Below the pieces are notes generated by a model. That model made no database searches. It was not told the DNA's origin and saw only the letters and a program-made list of their open reading frames with translations. The translations under genes were made by a program, and so were the position numbers. A stretch of DNA of 64,000 nucleotides, taken from the NCBI GenBank assembly GCA_030248195.1, contig JASAND010028846.1, forward strand, positions 24,853 through 88,852, read 5' to 3'. How positions within the stretch are numbered: the stretch's first letter is position 1; every line of letters starts with the position of its first letter. This document shows, in pieces, positions 24,401-35,287 of this stretch. Source of the DNA: Trissonchulus latispiculum. Taxonomy: Eukaryota > Nematoda > Enoplea > Enoplida > Ironidae.

Positions 24401-27400
24401 TTTTGCTGGAATTGGTTAAATTGCTGGATTTTGTTTGAAAACGGCAAAAAATGCTAAAATTCGCTTCCAAAAGTTCAAGAGATTTAGGTGAGTATGAGCT
24501 GATCGAAGGCTAAAGCTGTTCTGATATTCGGAAAGGTGACTTTTGTTTTCCAGCAAAAAAATAGTTCCAATGACTCCTGATATTCAGATAAGCCTAAAAT
24601 AGTGTATTACTGTCATGGGAGTTTGTATGGCTTCCTGCACAGAAAAACAGATTACTAACCAGGACTCGGAACAATACCTTGGAGACTTAAAAATATTTAA
24701 TTAGTGTTTTATCCACTACGGAGAATACAAGAGTGTAATGAGTGTAAATTAGCCGAATGCCCAGTTTTTTCCTGGTAAACCAGCCTGTGCATTGAACTAA
24801 AGTCTGACACAAAAATGTGTGGAAATACGTAGAAACTAATTTGGGCTTGTTTATGCCGAAGGAAATGCGAAGGTAAAGTTGAAGGTAAAATATGCAAATT
24901 GATACCACCTACTTTCAGTAATTTGAGTACCGTCTATTTTTGGATCCGACCCGAACGTTGGCGTAGGCTGGGACCTGAAACTTCTGCTTCACTGAACTTG
25001 GTTCAAGGTTTGCCATGGATTTCTTAAGAAAAATGAAAAATACTGAAAGCCAGAACTACTAGCAAAAGTTAACCATTTGACCTGATTTGTTTTTGAGAGT
25101 TTGCACTTTCCTAAATATTTCATTTACCGGCTGTAAAAGTGTTATTTAAAGATAACAGAATTAACAAAGCAAAAGCGACGAGTCAGCCTAAGCGAGACCA
25201 GATGTGTCAGGAAAAACATTTCAACACTCAGATTTGAACCACCAGCCAGACGCGTCAAGCGAATGCTCTGCCAATTCAGAATTGCAACAAAGCTCCAGTT
25301 GTGATACCATTGTAATTACATTAGATTACATTACATTAGATTGGCATTACACGTAATTCTATGCTTGTAACACAGGAAGCATGCAGCTTAAAATTGTGAA
25401 CATAAAAAGCGGAAACAAGCATAGGAAACATTGATAAGCCTGATATGGAAGTTCAGCTGATGGCCCGGTGGTGTAGAGGTTTGCACGTCTTACTCGAAAC
25501 CAAAAAAGCCTTGGTTTGATATCCGGCCTGGACAATTCTTTAATTTACATCCTGATTGAAATGTGTAACGAAGTGTATTGAACACTTGTTAATAGATTAA
25601 TTTATTTATTGCAGGCTGCCGAAGCTGACTGTTTAGAATGCCTGAAGCTTCTGCTGAGAACTACTGTAAGCAGAAAGTTCACGACGTCAGCTTATACATA
25701 TAGAATTGTACAGTTTCCCAGTGATCAGTTCTAGTTTAGCTTTGAAGATTCTTTTGTTCACAAATTTTATCTGAAACAGTTAGTTCGCGATTTTTAGCAA
25801 TTTTTTGCGATGGCTAACAATGAGAGTCAGTAGACCGCTGCTGCCTATCATAGCAGCACTACCAATAGCTAGAAAGTCGATGCATTCCGGAGGAAAGGGG
25901 AATGCTGACTTTGAATTATTGTCATAGCAATTATACGAGGTGTTCTACAAGGCTATCGAAATGTCTAGAACGTCCACCGTAATGGAGACTCTATGGTAGC
26001 TCCACCCCTTAACAGTCTCGGGAAATTGTCCAGGAAGAACTTGAAATGGGGTGCTAGAGCTTATTTTTGCAACCTCTAGACTTGACATGATCCTCCACTT
26101 ATAGCGGAGTAAGAAACTACTGCGTTATCAGAGGCTCCTGCAAGTAACCAGGGTTTTTGCTAAAAAAATTATTAGGGATACATATAGTGTTAAGTAATTT
26201 TACTATCACTATTATTGTCACTATTTCAGCCTTGTTGGAAGAAATTCTTCGAAAGAGTGGCGAATTTGGAGACCGTAATTATTTCAGTGACCAGTCCTCA
26301 GTTAGACTCCAAGTGCTATGCTCTGGAGGTATGCTTAATGTGGCTGGCTTGATTTTATCTGGAATTAACTTAATTTACTTAATTAGTTAATCAATTTAAT
26401 TAGCTGGAATAGTTATAGCTTAAACATAGCCATATTTCTCAGCTAACTTTTGTTTGGCAGTTTGCAGTTTTAGTTTGAAAAACAGGCTCCTGTTTGCACT
26501 TTCTGTGTGCAGTAACAATTAACAATTACTTTTAATTGTTTCAGATAATTACTCTGCTACTTGAGTATCCAGACGGATTTATGATGATGCTGAAAGCCCT
26601 AACCTCCCTGGCGGGTCGAAAAATGGACGAATCTCGACTCAGTCTAATTGTTGCTCAACTTCCCCACGGGCTCAATACTAACAAATTATACATACAGGTT
26701 ATCATCTTGTTAATTGATAATTAATTAATCGTCAATTAATTAATTAATTGATAATATCAATATCAATTGATAAGAGCGATTTTAACACGTCTACTACGGA
26801 GGAATAATGCTCCTCTTGGGGTCTAGTTCCCTAATTACAATAATTGGATGTCACTCAACAATATTTACTAGTTGAAATTCATTAACTAAAGCTTTGAATA
26901 ATAATATTGTAAAGCTTTTGACGTTTCTGTGGGCTGAGAGTTCCGGCTTTCAGGGAGTGATCTTTGTTTTGATTGTACTGTTGGAATAAAAAAGTGCCGG
27001 ATCCAAAATCTGAAATATGAAAAATATGTTGATGTTTACATTTTGCTTCAATTTGCAGATATCATTTTAACAAAATTCTCTTCACTTCTAAATATTTAGT
27101 ATGCTCAATAGATTTAAATAAATTAAAATTAAATAAACAAATAAATTTAATACACCCACTCGCTCCACATTTGCGTGCTCGAAAACACAAGCAGTGTGTG
27201 CGCAAATTTTGTGTCTGTTTCGAGCTTAGGGCCTTTTCATGAAAAAGTAGAGTAGAGTTAAAATTAACTCGATCTTTTTCAGGAAAGAGTTGAAGGAGGT
27301 AGAATCAAGCTTCAGTGGGGAGTTAAAAGTTAAAACGAGTTAAAACAGTTAATTTTAACTTTAGTCTACTCTACTCTTGCCCTTAGAGCACAAGCATAGC

Positions 27401-30400
27401 GCGCAAATTTGTTTGAAGTGATCGGTCCGTTTCGGTCAGCCGTTAGCGAACAGAGCTATATTTGCCCTGATAACACCATAACAGAGAGCGTGCCTAATGA
27501 CATGCTCTTAGCGTAACATCAAATCTTCGTCTTTGCGTGCTCACAAGAAAGCCAATAAAGTTCTATACAAACAGTTTGTAGAAGTGACACTGTTAAACCA
27601 TAGACCATAAAACCATGAATGGATAGTAAAGCTTTTCATCTGCTATCAACATATGATCAATTTGTGTATTATTTTTAGTTAATTTCTGCCAATTAACAAT
27701 CATAATTAGTCTATGTATGATGTTCACAATTGCGACTCAAAACTCAGGATGATTATCGTCATAACAAGCTAAACAAACTCGTGCGCTTAATATGGCTTAA
27801 AGGCAAGACACGTGCTTCGCTAATTTAAATAAAAATCTTGGCCGACTTGATAATCGCGGCCGCCCCTTGATAATCTCGGCAAGTTGCCCAGGAGGGGTGT
27901 GAAATAAGGTGCTAGAGCTTATTTTTGCACACTCTAGACTTGACATGATTTTTCACTTATAGCGCAGTAAGAAACCACTGCACTGTCAGAGGTTCTAGAA
28001 TAACTTCATCCATTAGTTTTATTGATGTATTAATTAATTTTATTGTTTTTAGGTGTTGGTAATGCGATTTCTGAACAAACTGCTGCAAACTGCTCCCAGC
28101 TTACACCACCGTTCCCTGGTTTTGGCGGAGGCTGAAATTGCTGGTTTCAGAATTGAAAGACTTGAAAAGGTGCTAATTTTTTGGAAAATTTTCAAAAATT
28201 TAGATCTCCAATTTGCATTTCTTGCAAACACAGCATCCTGGGATCCTCGAAACAGAATTAACGATTCCAAATGCCTAATTCAATTTCTTAACTTTATTGA
28301 TAATTAATGCTCAATTAAGTAAAAAGTCATGCTTGAAAATAGTTAGTAGATACTATGAAAAAGCTTCTTATTTATTTAATATATTCTTCGAAGGAACATA
28401 ATTTTTTATTTATACATTTCCTAATTTCATACTGCTAATAATGCTATAATTTCACAACTTATGCTGTCTTGTTTGTGTTTCAGGTAGCCCAAGATCATTC
28501 TCGCTCCGAAGATTTCGACAGCTTCCGTCAAGAATTGGCCCAGTGGCGCCAGATCAGCTCCCCCATGCCCCCTCCCCCTGTGGATCGACTGGAACCGCAC
28601 CCCCCACCCGGACCCCCTGGGGGTCGGAGTGGCTCCCGACCCCCCTCGGTGCAAAACTACTCCCCGTACAGTGGCCGACGATCCACAGGCCCGCCCAGTA
28701 CAATACTGGGTCATCCCCGATTTGATGACGGAGTAAGAAGTTAACACTTTTTGTGATTTGAGGATTTATGCAAATGATTCACATGTTATTTGATATATAC
28801 TGCAACCGCATGTAAACATGCGAATTACATTATACTTGAGTTGCTGTTAAAAGCAGAAAGCATTGCGCACAGTCGCGCTAAGCTCACGGTTCTCCAGTGA
28901 ATGCGTCGAGGTTGTTAACATTCAGCAGCAGTCGCTTAGACGCGGGGTTTAGGGAATAACCCCTGAAACTGCAAAGATTAGTTCAAAATACCCTATTTCG
29001 TGTGGTTTTGCCAGTTTACGCATCGTTTGCGCGCATGAGCGTCAGCTGTTTTTCTGTATTTCAAAGAATGCTTTGTAAAAATTCCTCAGACTTTACAAAC
29101 TAGAAAAACTTTTCAACTTCTGGGATGCTCCGGCACCCCCCCCCCTCTCGAATTTTTTCTGGCTGCCCTGGAGGTCAGCAGAACTGACTGCAGCGATTAA
29201 GAAATTATTCCCATTGCTTTTCGGGGGATATACATATGCAAATTAGGTTGCACAGCATAATATAGAGTAGACGATATGTCAGCACGCTAAGACCCGGTGG
29301 TTCGATCCCACACATGATTTTTTCAAATCTTGCATTCTGGATTTACTTCCGCAGAAAAGAAATACTTACGTGTCAGATTGCACTCTCAAAAAACTGCAAA
29401 AAATGTCCATTGAATGACGCATACCAGGTGAATTCTGTAATCTTTCCTGGAATTAAGCTGAAAAGGAAAAAGAATGGAAATAAGAATGCCCCTGATAACA
29501 AATATAGACCTGAGAGAGACACAGTCTGTCTGTTTGAAAATGTTTTCCAATTTAGAAAAATAGGAAAACTTTACCTTACGCTCTGAGATGTAACAATGTT
29601 AAGAATATACTCCCTTGTGACTTTAGAATGTTAGACTGACACAGGCTCAGAATCTATTTCTTTAAAATCCATTTTGTCCTTTGAGCTAGCAAGTCAAGCC
29701 GCTCTTATTACATAATAAGCTCTGAAAAGACAGCTTTGACCTTTAGAGGACGTGCTACTTAAAATTACTACAACAGAATCATAGTCATGCTTTGGGGGCA
29801 GCTCTTGAGCAAAACTAAACTAGAGCCTAAAAGTGATTAACGTTGAAAGTTTTTTCAGTTACGTGTTTAGATTGCGAATTTAAAAATATATATGTGTTTG
29901 TTAGGTCTTTAAGTGTGGGAAAATAAACGTAAAACTATTTTGTAGAAATCCGGTACCTGACCTGTAGTAAAATTTATCGTTTTTATGTAAATATCCAACA
30001 ACTCGTGGGATAAACTATTCAACTAATTATCAACCTAATTACCTGATGGCTGCTTTATAAAGTTTCACATAAATTGCTTTTAAATTTTCAAAATTAAATT
30101 TAAAATTTCTAAACGCTCCTGTTATCAAGGAAACAGTGTTTTATAGCAACACTTTTTAGCAACTCAGCGCAGCTGGTCTCCTATATATGTTTGCTCTGTT
30201 ATCTTGATTAAAAAAGGACTAAACGGATTAACTTAAAAGTTTAATCATTTATGAATACGCTCACGGATTGAAAGGATTAGAGTTCAATCCACGATGTTAT
30301 GAATACGTTTATTAAATCCATTTAATCCGTTTAAGTTAATCCATTTAATCTTTTTACGAAAGACCCTTGGTTCCATGTCAGCAGAGTAAGCAGAAAAAGC

Positions 30401-33039
30401 TGGCTCCGAAAAAGTCACCGACCTTTCTGGCTACAAAAATGGACAACTAGAAATGACGTTTTTAAGGCAGTCAGAAGGTTCGATGACTTTATCAAAACCA
30501 AATGTTTAATTGTTTCAGCGGAACTACGCATCCACAGACTCAGAAGCGACCATGAAAGGAAATCACCGACCCGGCTCTCGACTCTTCGGTCAGTCGCCCA
30601 GTGCTAAGACAAAGGTTTGCGACTTTCATTGATTACAGAAAAACCTGAAAAAGAAAATAAAAACCGGTCTTTTGCGCCAACTGTTACTGTAAAAGCGAAG
30701 GTGTAAGCAGTAATCCAGCCAGCATGTCAAATAGTTGGACATACTCGCTTTAGTTTATTTTGATAGATAAATTAGATATATTTTTATTTTTATGCACTAG
30801 TTTCGTTAGTGCTAATTAAGTCTGAGACTGAAAAATAAGTATATATATTCTTTTGTAATAGTCTTTAAGTTCACTTTCAATTTTACTCAAGAGAGAAATG
30901 TTTCAAGCCTGTAAGCTAAAACATGACAATTAAGGTAGACAAGGCTTCGTGAAAACATAAGCAAATTGCATAAAACAGCAGGAAAAAAGTGCCTGGAACA
31001 TTCCAGATCAAATTTCTAAATATTCTGAAACTATCCGCCCTGGGAATATTTCTAATCCAATTTTTATCATTCAATTGAGAAATTATTCTTCTTTATTTCC
31101 TCGTTAGCCAGAATTTGCTTGTCAGACCTAGCTAGCAAAAATCACAGTAACCAAATAATCTTACTCATTTTAAATTGATTCTATTCACTTAATTACAATC
31201 AGGACAGGAATACTTACGAATACTTATAGGGTCTTATCAGGAAAAGGAAGAGTAGAGTTAAAATTAACTAGATTCTTTCCATGAAAGAGTTAAAAGAGGG
31301 GAAACGTCAAGGCTGAGTGAAGTTAAAACGAGCTAAAACAGATTATTTTACTCTACTCTACTCTACTCTACCCATTCTTGAAAACGCTCCTAGTTTGTCT
31401 TTTCAGAAATTTATTTATGAAACTTTAAAAATATTTATGAAGATTTAGGAAACATTTTCTTCTCATATTTCAGAGCCAAAGTGCTGTCAGCAGAGGTTTC
31501 GAGCGGAAACAGAAGCGTCGCAGTACCTCCCCGAGGGGCCGTCACATGGACGGTGTGATACGGTCCCCCTCCTCAGTGACTGATCGCGGTCACAGATCTG
31601 ATGGATCTGTGATCGGGGCTCCGGGGCGGCACCACGGGGGTCGTCCCATAAGTCCCCACTCTACCCAGTCGATGCTGAACGGCCCAACCCTGCAACGCCC
31701 CGGGGGCCATCTCCAAAACAACGTCTACTTCAACGACCAGTACGGGATTACCCCTGTGGTTGCCAGACCCCGTCAGCCCGAGGCTGCGCTGCAGCGCAAC
31801 TGGGAGCCACCGTCAGCTCCCCCGGGCGCCGCCCCGGAGTGGTTCGAGCGAGCCCGGAACCATATGGACTCAAATTTGGCTCGGAGCAGATCCAGGGGTC
31901 AGTCGCGCAGCCTGCACCATCTGGACGAAACCGGTGAGCTGGGAGCAGGTGCTCCGGCGCCGCCACCTCACTCAGGAGCACCGGGAGCACCGCCTCCGCA
32001 TCGCGGGGAGCACACCATACCGGTGCGAGTGGAAAACTCGCCAGGCCCGGCCGGACCGGGCAGCTCCCGGCTGGCCCAGATTCGGCGCCAGTTCCAGAGT
32101 CTGGAAAATCTGGACCAGGCTCGGCCGGCTCGACAAGCCCCGCCTCCCGTCAGCACCCCGATTGGTTCGGAGCTTCGAGTCGAGACGCCTCGAGCCAGAC
32201 CGCTGGGCTCCAGGCCTGGACTGGGAGGTCGCCAGCTGCCCGGCGAGTCCCGGTTCATGAGCCAGCTGAGGCGGAGTCGATCTGATGTCGGTGATCCGCT
32301 CCGGGTTGCCCAGGGCTGGTCCTATCTATTCCCAGATAATCCGGTGGTTTCCGACATCCGGTCCATCACTCCGTCTCCGGGCAGTCGGCATGGCAGTCCG
32401 ATCGGTGAGGCTGGACCGATCCCGGAGCATTCGCCTTGGGCTCCGGGCGAAAAGATCACCGTCACCGTCCGTCCACCGCCCGGTCATCCCGGCGCGCCCA
32501 GTCACCATCGAAACTCCGCTCCGCCGGGTCATTCCCGGGACATTTTCGGTCGCCAGTTCGCCACCATCAACGAAAACTCCAACGGCAACGGTGCGGAGCC
32601 TGAGGACGGTAACGATACTGAAACGACCACAAACGGTGGCGGTATATCGTCTCCGGCTTCCAGGGAAAGTCATGGGAGTCTGGTGACGTATATCCCGATA
32701 CGAGTCGAGCATGAGTCGAGCAATCGCGGCCATCGAGCTGGCTGGGATGCTCGACATGCTCGACAGACGAGCTACGGCAACGACTCATCGGCTCGCAGCT
32801 CCTACACCACGGGCCCGGAGTCGGGAGCCGAGAGCAGCAGTCTCTATCGACCGAGCAGCTCTCAGACCAGCAGTCGATCCTACCCATTCGGTCAGTCGAA
32901 GACTCGACATCGTTCCTCCGGACAGCCGCTGATTTCAGAGGACGATGTCGAGGATGCGCTCAGAAAATTTGACTACCTAAATGACTACTCTGTGGACGAG
33001 CGGAGCAGCTATGCGTCCAATCGCTATGCTCCCATTTGA
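15485..33039 (+). CDS. GBD/FH3-domain protein lacking FH2 (Mwh-like), 5' exon(s) not found
   Basis: Nine exons: 15485-15654, 16668-16839, 25615-25665, 26230-26328, 26545-26697, 28053-28169, 28484-28732, 30519-30614, 31474-33039 (TGA). All are GT-AG and in frame (about 890 residues without the missing N-terminus); every intron after exon 2 is phase 0. Exons 1-6 form a helical formin N-terminal module: DFANEFVAPPCHGVDLLLRIL resembles the GBD 'WVxEFL...GLDxLLxxL' helix, ANLETVIISVTSPQLDSK followed by CYALEIITLLLEYPDGF resembles the FH3 armadillo core, and VLVMRFLNKLLQ resembles its later helix. Exon 7 has a short proline-rich tract (SSPMPPPP, HPPPGPPGG). Exons 8-9 give a ~550-residue Ser/Arg/Pro/Gly-rich disordered tail ending SNRYAPI. 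No FH2 follows. Drosophila Mwh, a planar-polarity actin regulator, has this GBD-FH3-only plan, so a Rho-GTPase effector role is inferred. The exact ortholog is uncertain. Confidence 0.8.
15777..16347. repeat. Fold-back pair of tRNA-derived SINEs
   Basis: Two copies of one SINE in inverted orientation. The left arm runs from AAGCAGGTATCAGAAAG to about 16058, and the right arm is its reverse complement to 16347. The tRNA-like head has GTGGTGTAGTGGGTTAGCA (A box) and GGATCGAACCCC (B box). The arms are ~270 bp, close to identical by eye, and separated by only ~15 bp. It lies in the intron 15655-16667 of the GBD/FH3 gene. Confidence 0.8.
17621..17626 (-). terminator. AATAAA polyadenylation signal of the neuropeptide gene
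   Basis: The minus strand reads AATAAA about 107 nt past the stop codon at 17733, a normal spacing for a short 3' UTR. Confidence 0.6.
17733..17981 (-). CDS. Neuropeptide precursor with three C-terminally amidated peptides
   Basis: An 82-residue secreted precursor in one coding exon. Residues 1-24 are a signal peptide (MSSKSFWFALFCCLLVLLCSLVKA). It then divides completely into three peptides: QSEFDDPFSRIRIL-Gly-Lys-Arg, GGYLSFDENDPLIRLRLL-Gly-Arg-Lys-Arg, and SYDPDPRSIDPFYAVRIV-Gly-stop. Each ends in Gly for amidation, and the first two are followed by basic cleavage sites. The first would start with Gln and could form pyroglutamate. The shared C-terminal core is D-P-[FL]-x-x-[ILV]-R-[IL]-[LV]-amide. 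The ATG is preceded by acceptor TTCTATTTCAG, so a 5' UTR exon lies upstream. AATAAA follows the stop by ~110 bp. It sits antisense inside a GBD/FH3 intron. I do not recognise the family; the RLRLL/RIRIL ends only loosely recall sNPF RLRFamides. Confidence 0.85.
   Translation of the reverse strand: MSSKSFWFALFCCLLVLLCSLVKAQSEFDDPFSRIRILGKRGGYLSFDENDPLIRLRLLGRKRSYDPDPRSIDPFYAVRIVG
17991..18001 (-). promoter_or_regulatory. Splice acceptor in the 5' UTR of the neuropeptide gene
   Basis: The minus strand reads TTCTATTTCAG just before a short leader and the ATG at 17981, implying a non-coding first exon further upstream. Confidence 0.5.
18105..18190 (+). repeat. tRNA-derived SINE head (family 2)
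   Basis: tRNA-like A box (GTGGCTCAATCGGTAGAGC), an anticodon-stem-like TTGGC/GCCAA and B box (GAGTTCGATCACC), but no pairing acceptor stem. It matches 7688-7775 on the other strand. Confidence 0.6.
18912..19460. repeat. TIR element rich in GATTAAA subrepeats
   Basis: The left end CCTATTTCTATAAAGATTAAA and the reverse complement of the right end CCCTATTTCTTTAAAGATTAAA are inverted repeats. The interior is packed with AAACGGATTA/TAATCCG units in both orientations. A related fragment is at 30205-30365. No ORF. Confidence 0.65.
22541..22814. repeat. Possible TIR element, CAGGGGCC...GGGCCCTG ends
   Basis: Imperfect inverted ends CAGGGGCCGA and (reverse complement) CAGGGCCCGA, with inverted internal segments of TTAACCC/GGGTT type. 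No matching target duplication was seen. Confidence 0.35.
25434..25570 (+). repeat. tRNA-derived SINE copy (family 1)
   Basis: GATAAGCCTGATATGG-type start, then GATGGCCCGGTGGTGTAGAGG and CCTGGACAATTCTTTAATTTA, matching the left arm of the fold-back pair at 15777 with many substitutions. It lies just upstream of exon 25615-25665. Confidence 0.65.
26003..26140 (+). repeat. Direct repeat, copy 1 of 2
   Basis: A ~130-bp segment around GGTGCTAGAGCTTATTTTTG and CTCTAGACTTGACATGAT. A second copy at 27862-28000 has the same order. Each lies a short distance upstream of an exon of the GBD/FH3 gene. Confidence 0.7.
27228..27392. repeat. MITE, GAGTTAAA family (best copy)
   Basis: The left end AGTAGAGTAGAGTTAAAATT and the right end TTTTAACTTTAGTCTACTCT are inverted repeats, with outer GGGCCTTTTC / GCCCTTAG segments. 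Similar copies occur at 1147, 4103 and 31227. Confidence 0.65.
27862..28000 (+). repeat. Direct repeat, copy 2 of 2
   Basis: Matches 26003-26140 (GGTGCTAGAGCTTATTTTTG, TCTAGACTTGACATGAT, ACTTATAGCG). It ends about 50 bp upstream of exon 28053-28169. Confidence 0.7.
28733..30518 (+). other. Intron of the GBD/FH3 gene
   Basis: No gene seen. A tRNA-like B-box fragment (GGTGGTTCGATCCC) is at 29296, and an inverted ACGGATTAA repeat, related to 18912-19460, lies at 30205-30365. Confidence 0.45.
30615..31473 (+). other. Last intron of the GBD/FH3 gene
   Basis: Contains a GAGTTAAA-family MITE at 31227-31391; otherwise AT-rich sequence with no coding signal. Confidence 0.5.
31227..31391. repeat. MITE, GAGTTAAA family
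   Basis: GAAGAGTAGAGTTAAAATTA at the left and a CTCTACTCTACTCTAC run at the right form inverted ends. Same family as 27228-27392. Confidence 0.6.
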
Positions 33040-33065
33040 GACACAACTGTGCTGTTGTCCTATGG

Positions 33066-33112
33066 TGCTCTGTTGTGCTTTGTGCTTTGTGCTTTGTGCT
33101 TTGTGCTTTTCT
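33066..33112 (+). repeat. 7-bp tandem repeat (TTTGTGC)n in the 3' UTR
   Basis: About five copies of a TTTGTGC unit shortly after the stop codon of the GBD/FH3 gene. Confidence 0.8.
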
Positions 33113-33148
33113 GTTTGTTTCTCTCCTCGCCTTGACGTTTTTCCTGTC

Positions 33149-33154
33149 ATTAAA
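33149..33154 (+). terminator. Possible ATTAAA polyadenylation signal
   Basis: ATTAAA lies 110 bp past the TGA of the GBD/FH3 gene. It is the common variant signal; no AATAAA is closer. Confidence 0.35.
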
Positions 33155-33801
33155 GCATACATGACCATATGATGCAAATGTGACAGGTTAAAACTAGGAT
33201 TGAAAGATGTGTAGAAAAGTGTCCTGGGTGGGAACTGAACCGGATACAGTTTCTTTGCAATCAAATCAAACACGATAATCGAAACACGAGACACGGCTAT
33301 CCGGCTAAACAACACGGGTTGTTCTTCACAAGGATACCGCCATATGATTGGCTCAAAGCTACTTGTAAGGGAACAGGCATAGGATAGTTTGATAATCCTG
33401 AGACAAAAATTTCGGTTTCTTCTTGATCCAGCAGCCCTGGTTGAAGTGCTACATGTGGCGAGGCTGCCATACACTCCCATATCAGGCTTATCAATCTTTT
33501 TTGCTTCCCTATACAGCCTAAATTATTGTTGTACATCAGTTAAAAATGTTAAGTTGTTTTGCATAGATTTACAGTTGAGTAATATCAGTAACATCAAGAG
33601 TATATAATGATAAGCAATGTGACATGCAGTGGTTGTGGCGGATGCAATGGTTCTGGCGGAAGAGGTAATTATGAAAGGGTGTGTCCTGTACATTCTCAAG
33701 AAGCATTGGGTTCGTTGATGAGGAAGAAAAGGACGAAGTTATCATTATTCGAATCGGAACAATTTTTCAAACTTTTCGTGTCTTAAATTGTAGTGGAAGC
33801 T
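33155..33801. other. Downstream flank of the GBD/FH3 gene, left flank of the ERV
   Basis: Holds tRNA-like sequence near 33215-33310 and a diverged fragment of SINE family 1 at 33386-33505 (TTTCTTCTTGATCCA, CTACATGTGGCGAGGCTGCC). A 59-codon frame from 33607 with clustered Cys and Gly (CSGCGGCNGSGG) has no other support. Confidence 0.4.
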
Positions 33802-33805
33802 TTTA

Positions 33806-35272
33806 TGTAAAGAAAAGGCTATTTGGGGGTCGTTTTGCTCTTCAGATCCTGGTAAACTCTCTGCTTTCCCTTATTAACCGTTGACTTTCGAGCCTCCCAA
33901 TTACCTTACCTAAAATTATAGGGGTCAATATTATCTTTCCAGCTATTTGGATTAACTCAAGATGTCTGCCTATTACAAACTACCTAGTCTAGGTCGAACT
34001 TCTGTCTAAGAACTAGACCAAATATCTCTCGCTCATTATGACGCAGGTTAAGCCCGATAAGTATTAGATTAAATTAAATTATTATTTTAATTGGGACAAA
34101 TGTAGATTACATACAATAACGGATTATCTACAGTTTAAGATACGTAGGTAATGATCATCACAATGGTCACAATACACAACAGAGTTAGTTAACGTCAAAG
34201 CAAGTACAACAAAACAATCACAATGGTCAGAGGTATTCAGAAGAAGGTTTTCAGTCTACTCAATTCAATCCTCAACTTTTAGCAAACTCTTGAAAGCCTC
34301 AATGTTATAGAGATAAAACTTCTTTCACACCTCCATAAGTCAGACTTACAACTCAAGCTACCTTGATGCTCCGATTCCAAGCGCGTCGTGTGGATCCAAG
34401 GCAGGTCTTCCGGAGTAAAACGGGAAAGGTCAATAAAAATCAGCACTGAGGTTAAAGCAGAATACAGAATGAGTCAGAAAGAAACACGAGTCGTGGCTGG
34501 CCCCTTTTAAGTAAAATCACAGAAGGTCCAAACTGACCACCAGACAGAACAAAATCCACTAGCGGACCCGTATAGGGCCCTCGGTCTAAGAATCCAAACT
34601 CGATCAGAGACAAAAATGACAACCGTTCCGTTAGGCAGCACAACCACGACTGATTTGGAAATTTTCAGAATTTTTGGGGTTTGGGGAAGACCTGTCAATC
34701 AAGGGTGTGTGACGTGCGAGAGGCGGGCCTTTCGGCCGCCTCTGTAGTTCTTTGATGTCACGTGCGAGTTTTTGAGTGTAAAGAGAAACGTCATTTTGAT
34801 GTGACGTGTGTATTTGCTCAAGAGGTGAGTGGGGCGCCGAAAATTCCCAAACTTGAACGTATTAACCCCACTCAGGGCCCTGCTGTGATAAGACCCCAAA
34901 TTTAGGTAAAACTCAGCAAACAAAATAATCCATCATTTCTTAGGAATAGCATCTTATCTCAACTTTTCGGTCCACTGCACAATTCTTAACAAAGATCCAT
35001 TTAGCAACAAAGACTTAAAATAGTTTCACCCAAAAATAATCATACAAGGAATCAAGACCAAACTGTCACCAAAATACCAAAATTGTCATCCACCAAACTT
35101 AGCTAGTACAATCACAGCAAAAAGATTCACAACAGACATGACAGATCTAACTAATCCAGCAATAGTTGTACAGATTCAATTAATCAAACTCAGCTCCAAT
35201 ACTCGACTCAAGCAGCTAATTCCAGCTTTAGTTTATCCCGTGGGTAACAGTACGAAATTCCTTGCCTCCACG
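33806..35272 (-). repeat. ERV 3' LTR
   Basis: 1,467 bp, starting TGTAAAG on the plus strand and ending CCTCCACG where the partner has CCTCCACA, so one terminal base of the TG...CA rule is changed. I count about 16 differences from the other LTR by eye. Confidence 0.93.
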
Positions 35273-35287
35273 TCCACACTCTCCACC
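35273..35287 (-). promoter_or_regulatory. ERV polypurine tract
   Basis: The minus strand reads GGTGGAGAGTGTGGA directly against the 3' LTR, the usual place for plus-strand priming. Confidence 0.7.

Larger units (their letters stand above)
16840..25614 (+). other. Large intron of the GBD/FH3 gene
   Basis: An 8.8-kb intron. It holds the antisense neuropeptide gene (17621-18001), a SINE head (18105-18190), a TIR element (18912-19460), a possible TIR element (22541-22814) and a SINE copy (25434-25570). The remainder shows low-complexity AT-rich sequence and fragments of the GAGTTAAA family (17400-17575, 23465-23540), with no coding signal I can support. Confidence 0.55.
26698..28052 (+). other. 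Intron of the GBD/FH3 gene
   Basis: Contains a GAGTTAAA-family MITE (27228-27392) and direct-repeat copy 2 (27862-28000). No coding signal otherwise. Confidence 0.5.

Noticed and set aside
31748..32887. Several 80-166-codon frames inside the last GBD/FH3 exon
   Set aside because: Overprinting in GC-rich coding DNA; none has splice or domain support.
33607..33786. 59-codon Cys/Gly-rich frame next to the ERV
   Set aside because: Too short, no homologous motif, lies among SINE fragments.
34452..34698. 63-codon frames repeated at 50174-50420
   Set aside because: Identical because they lie in the two LTRs; no coding evidence.
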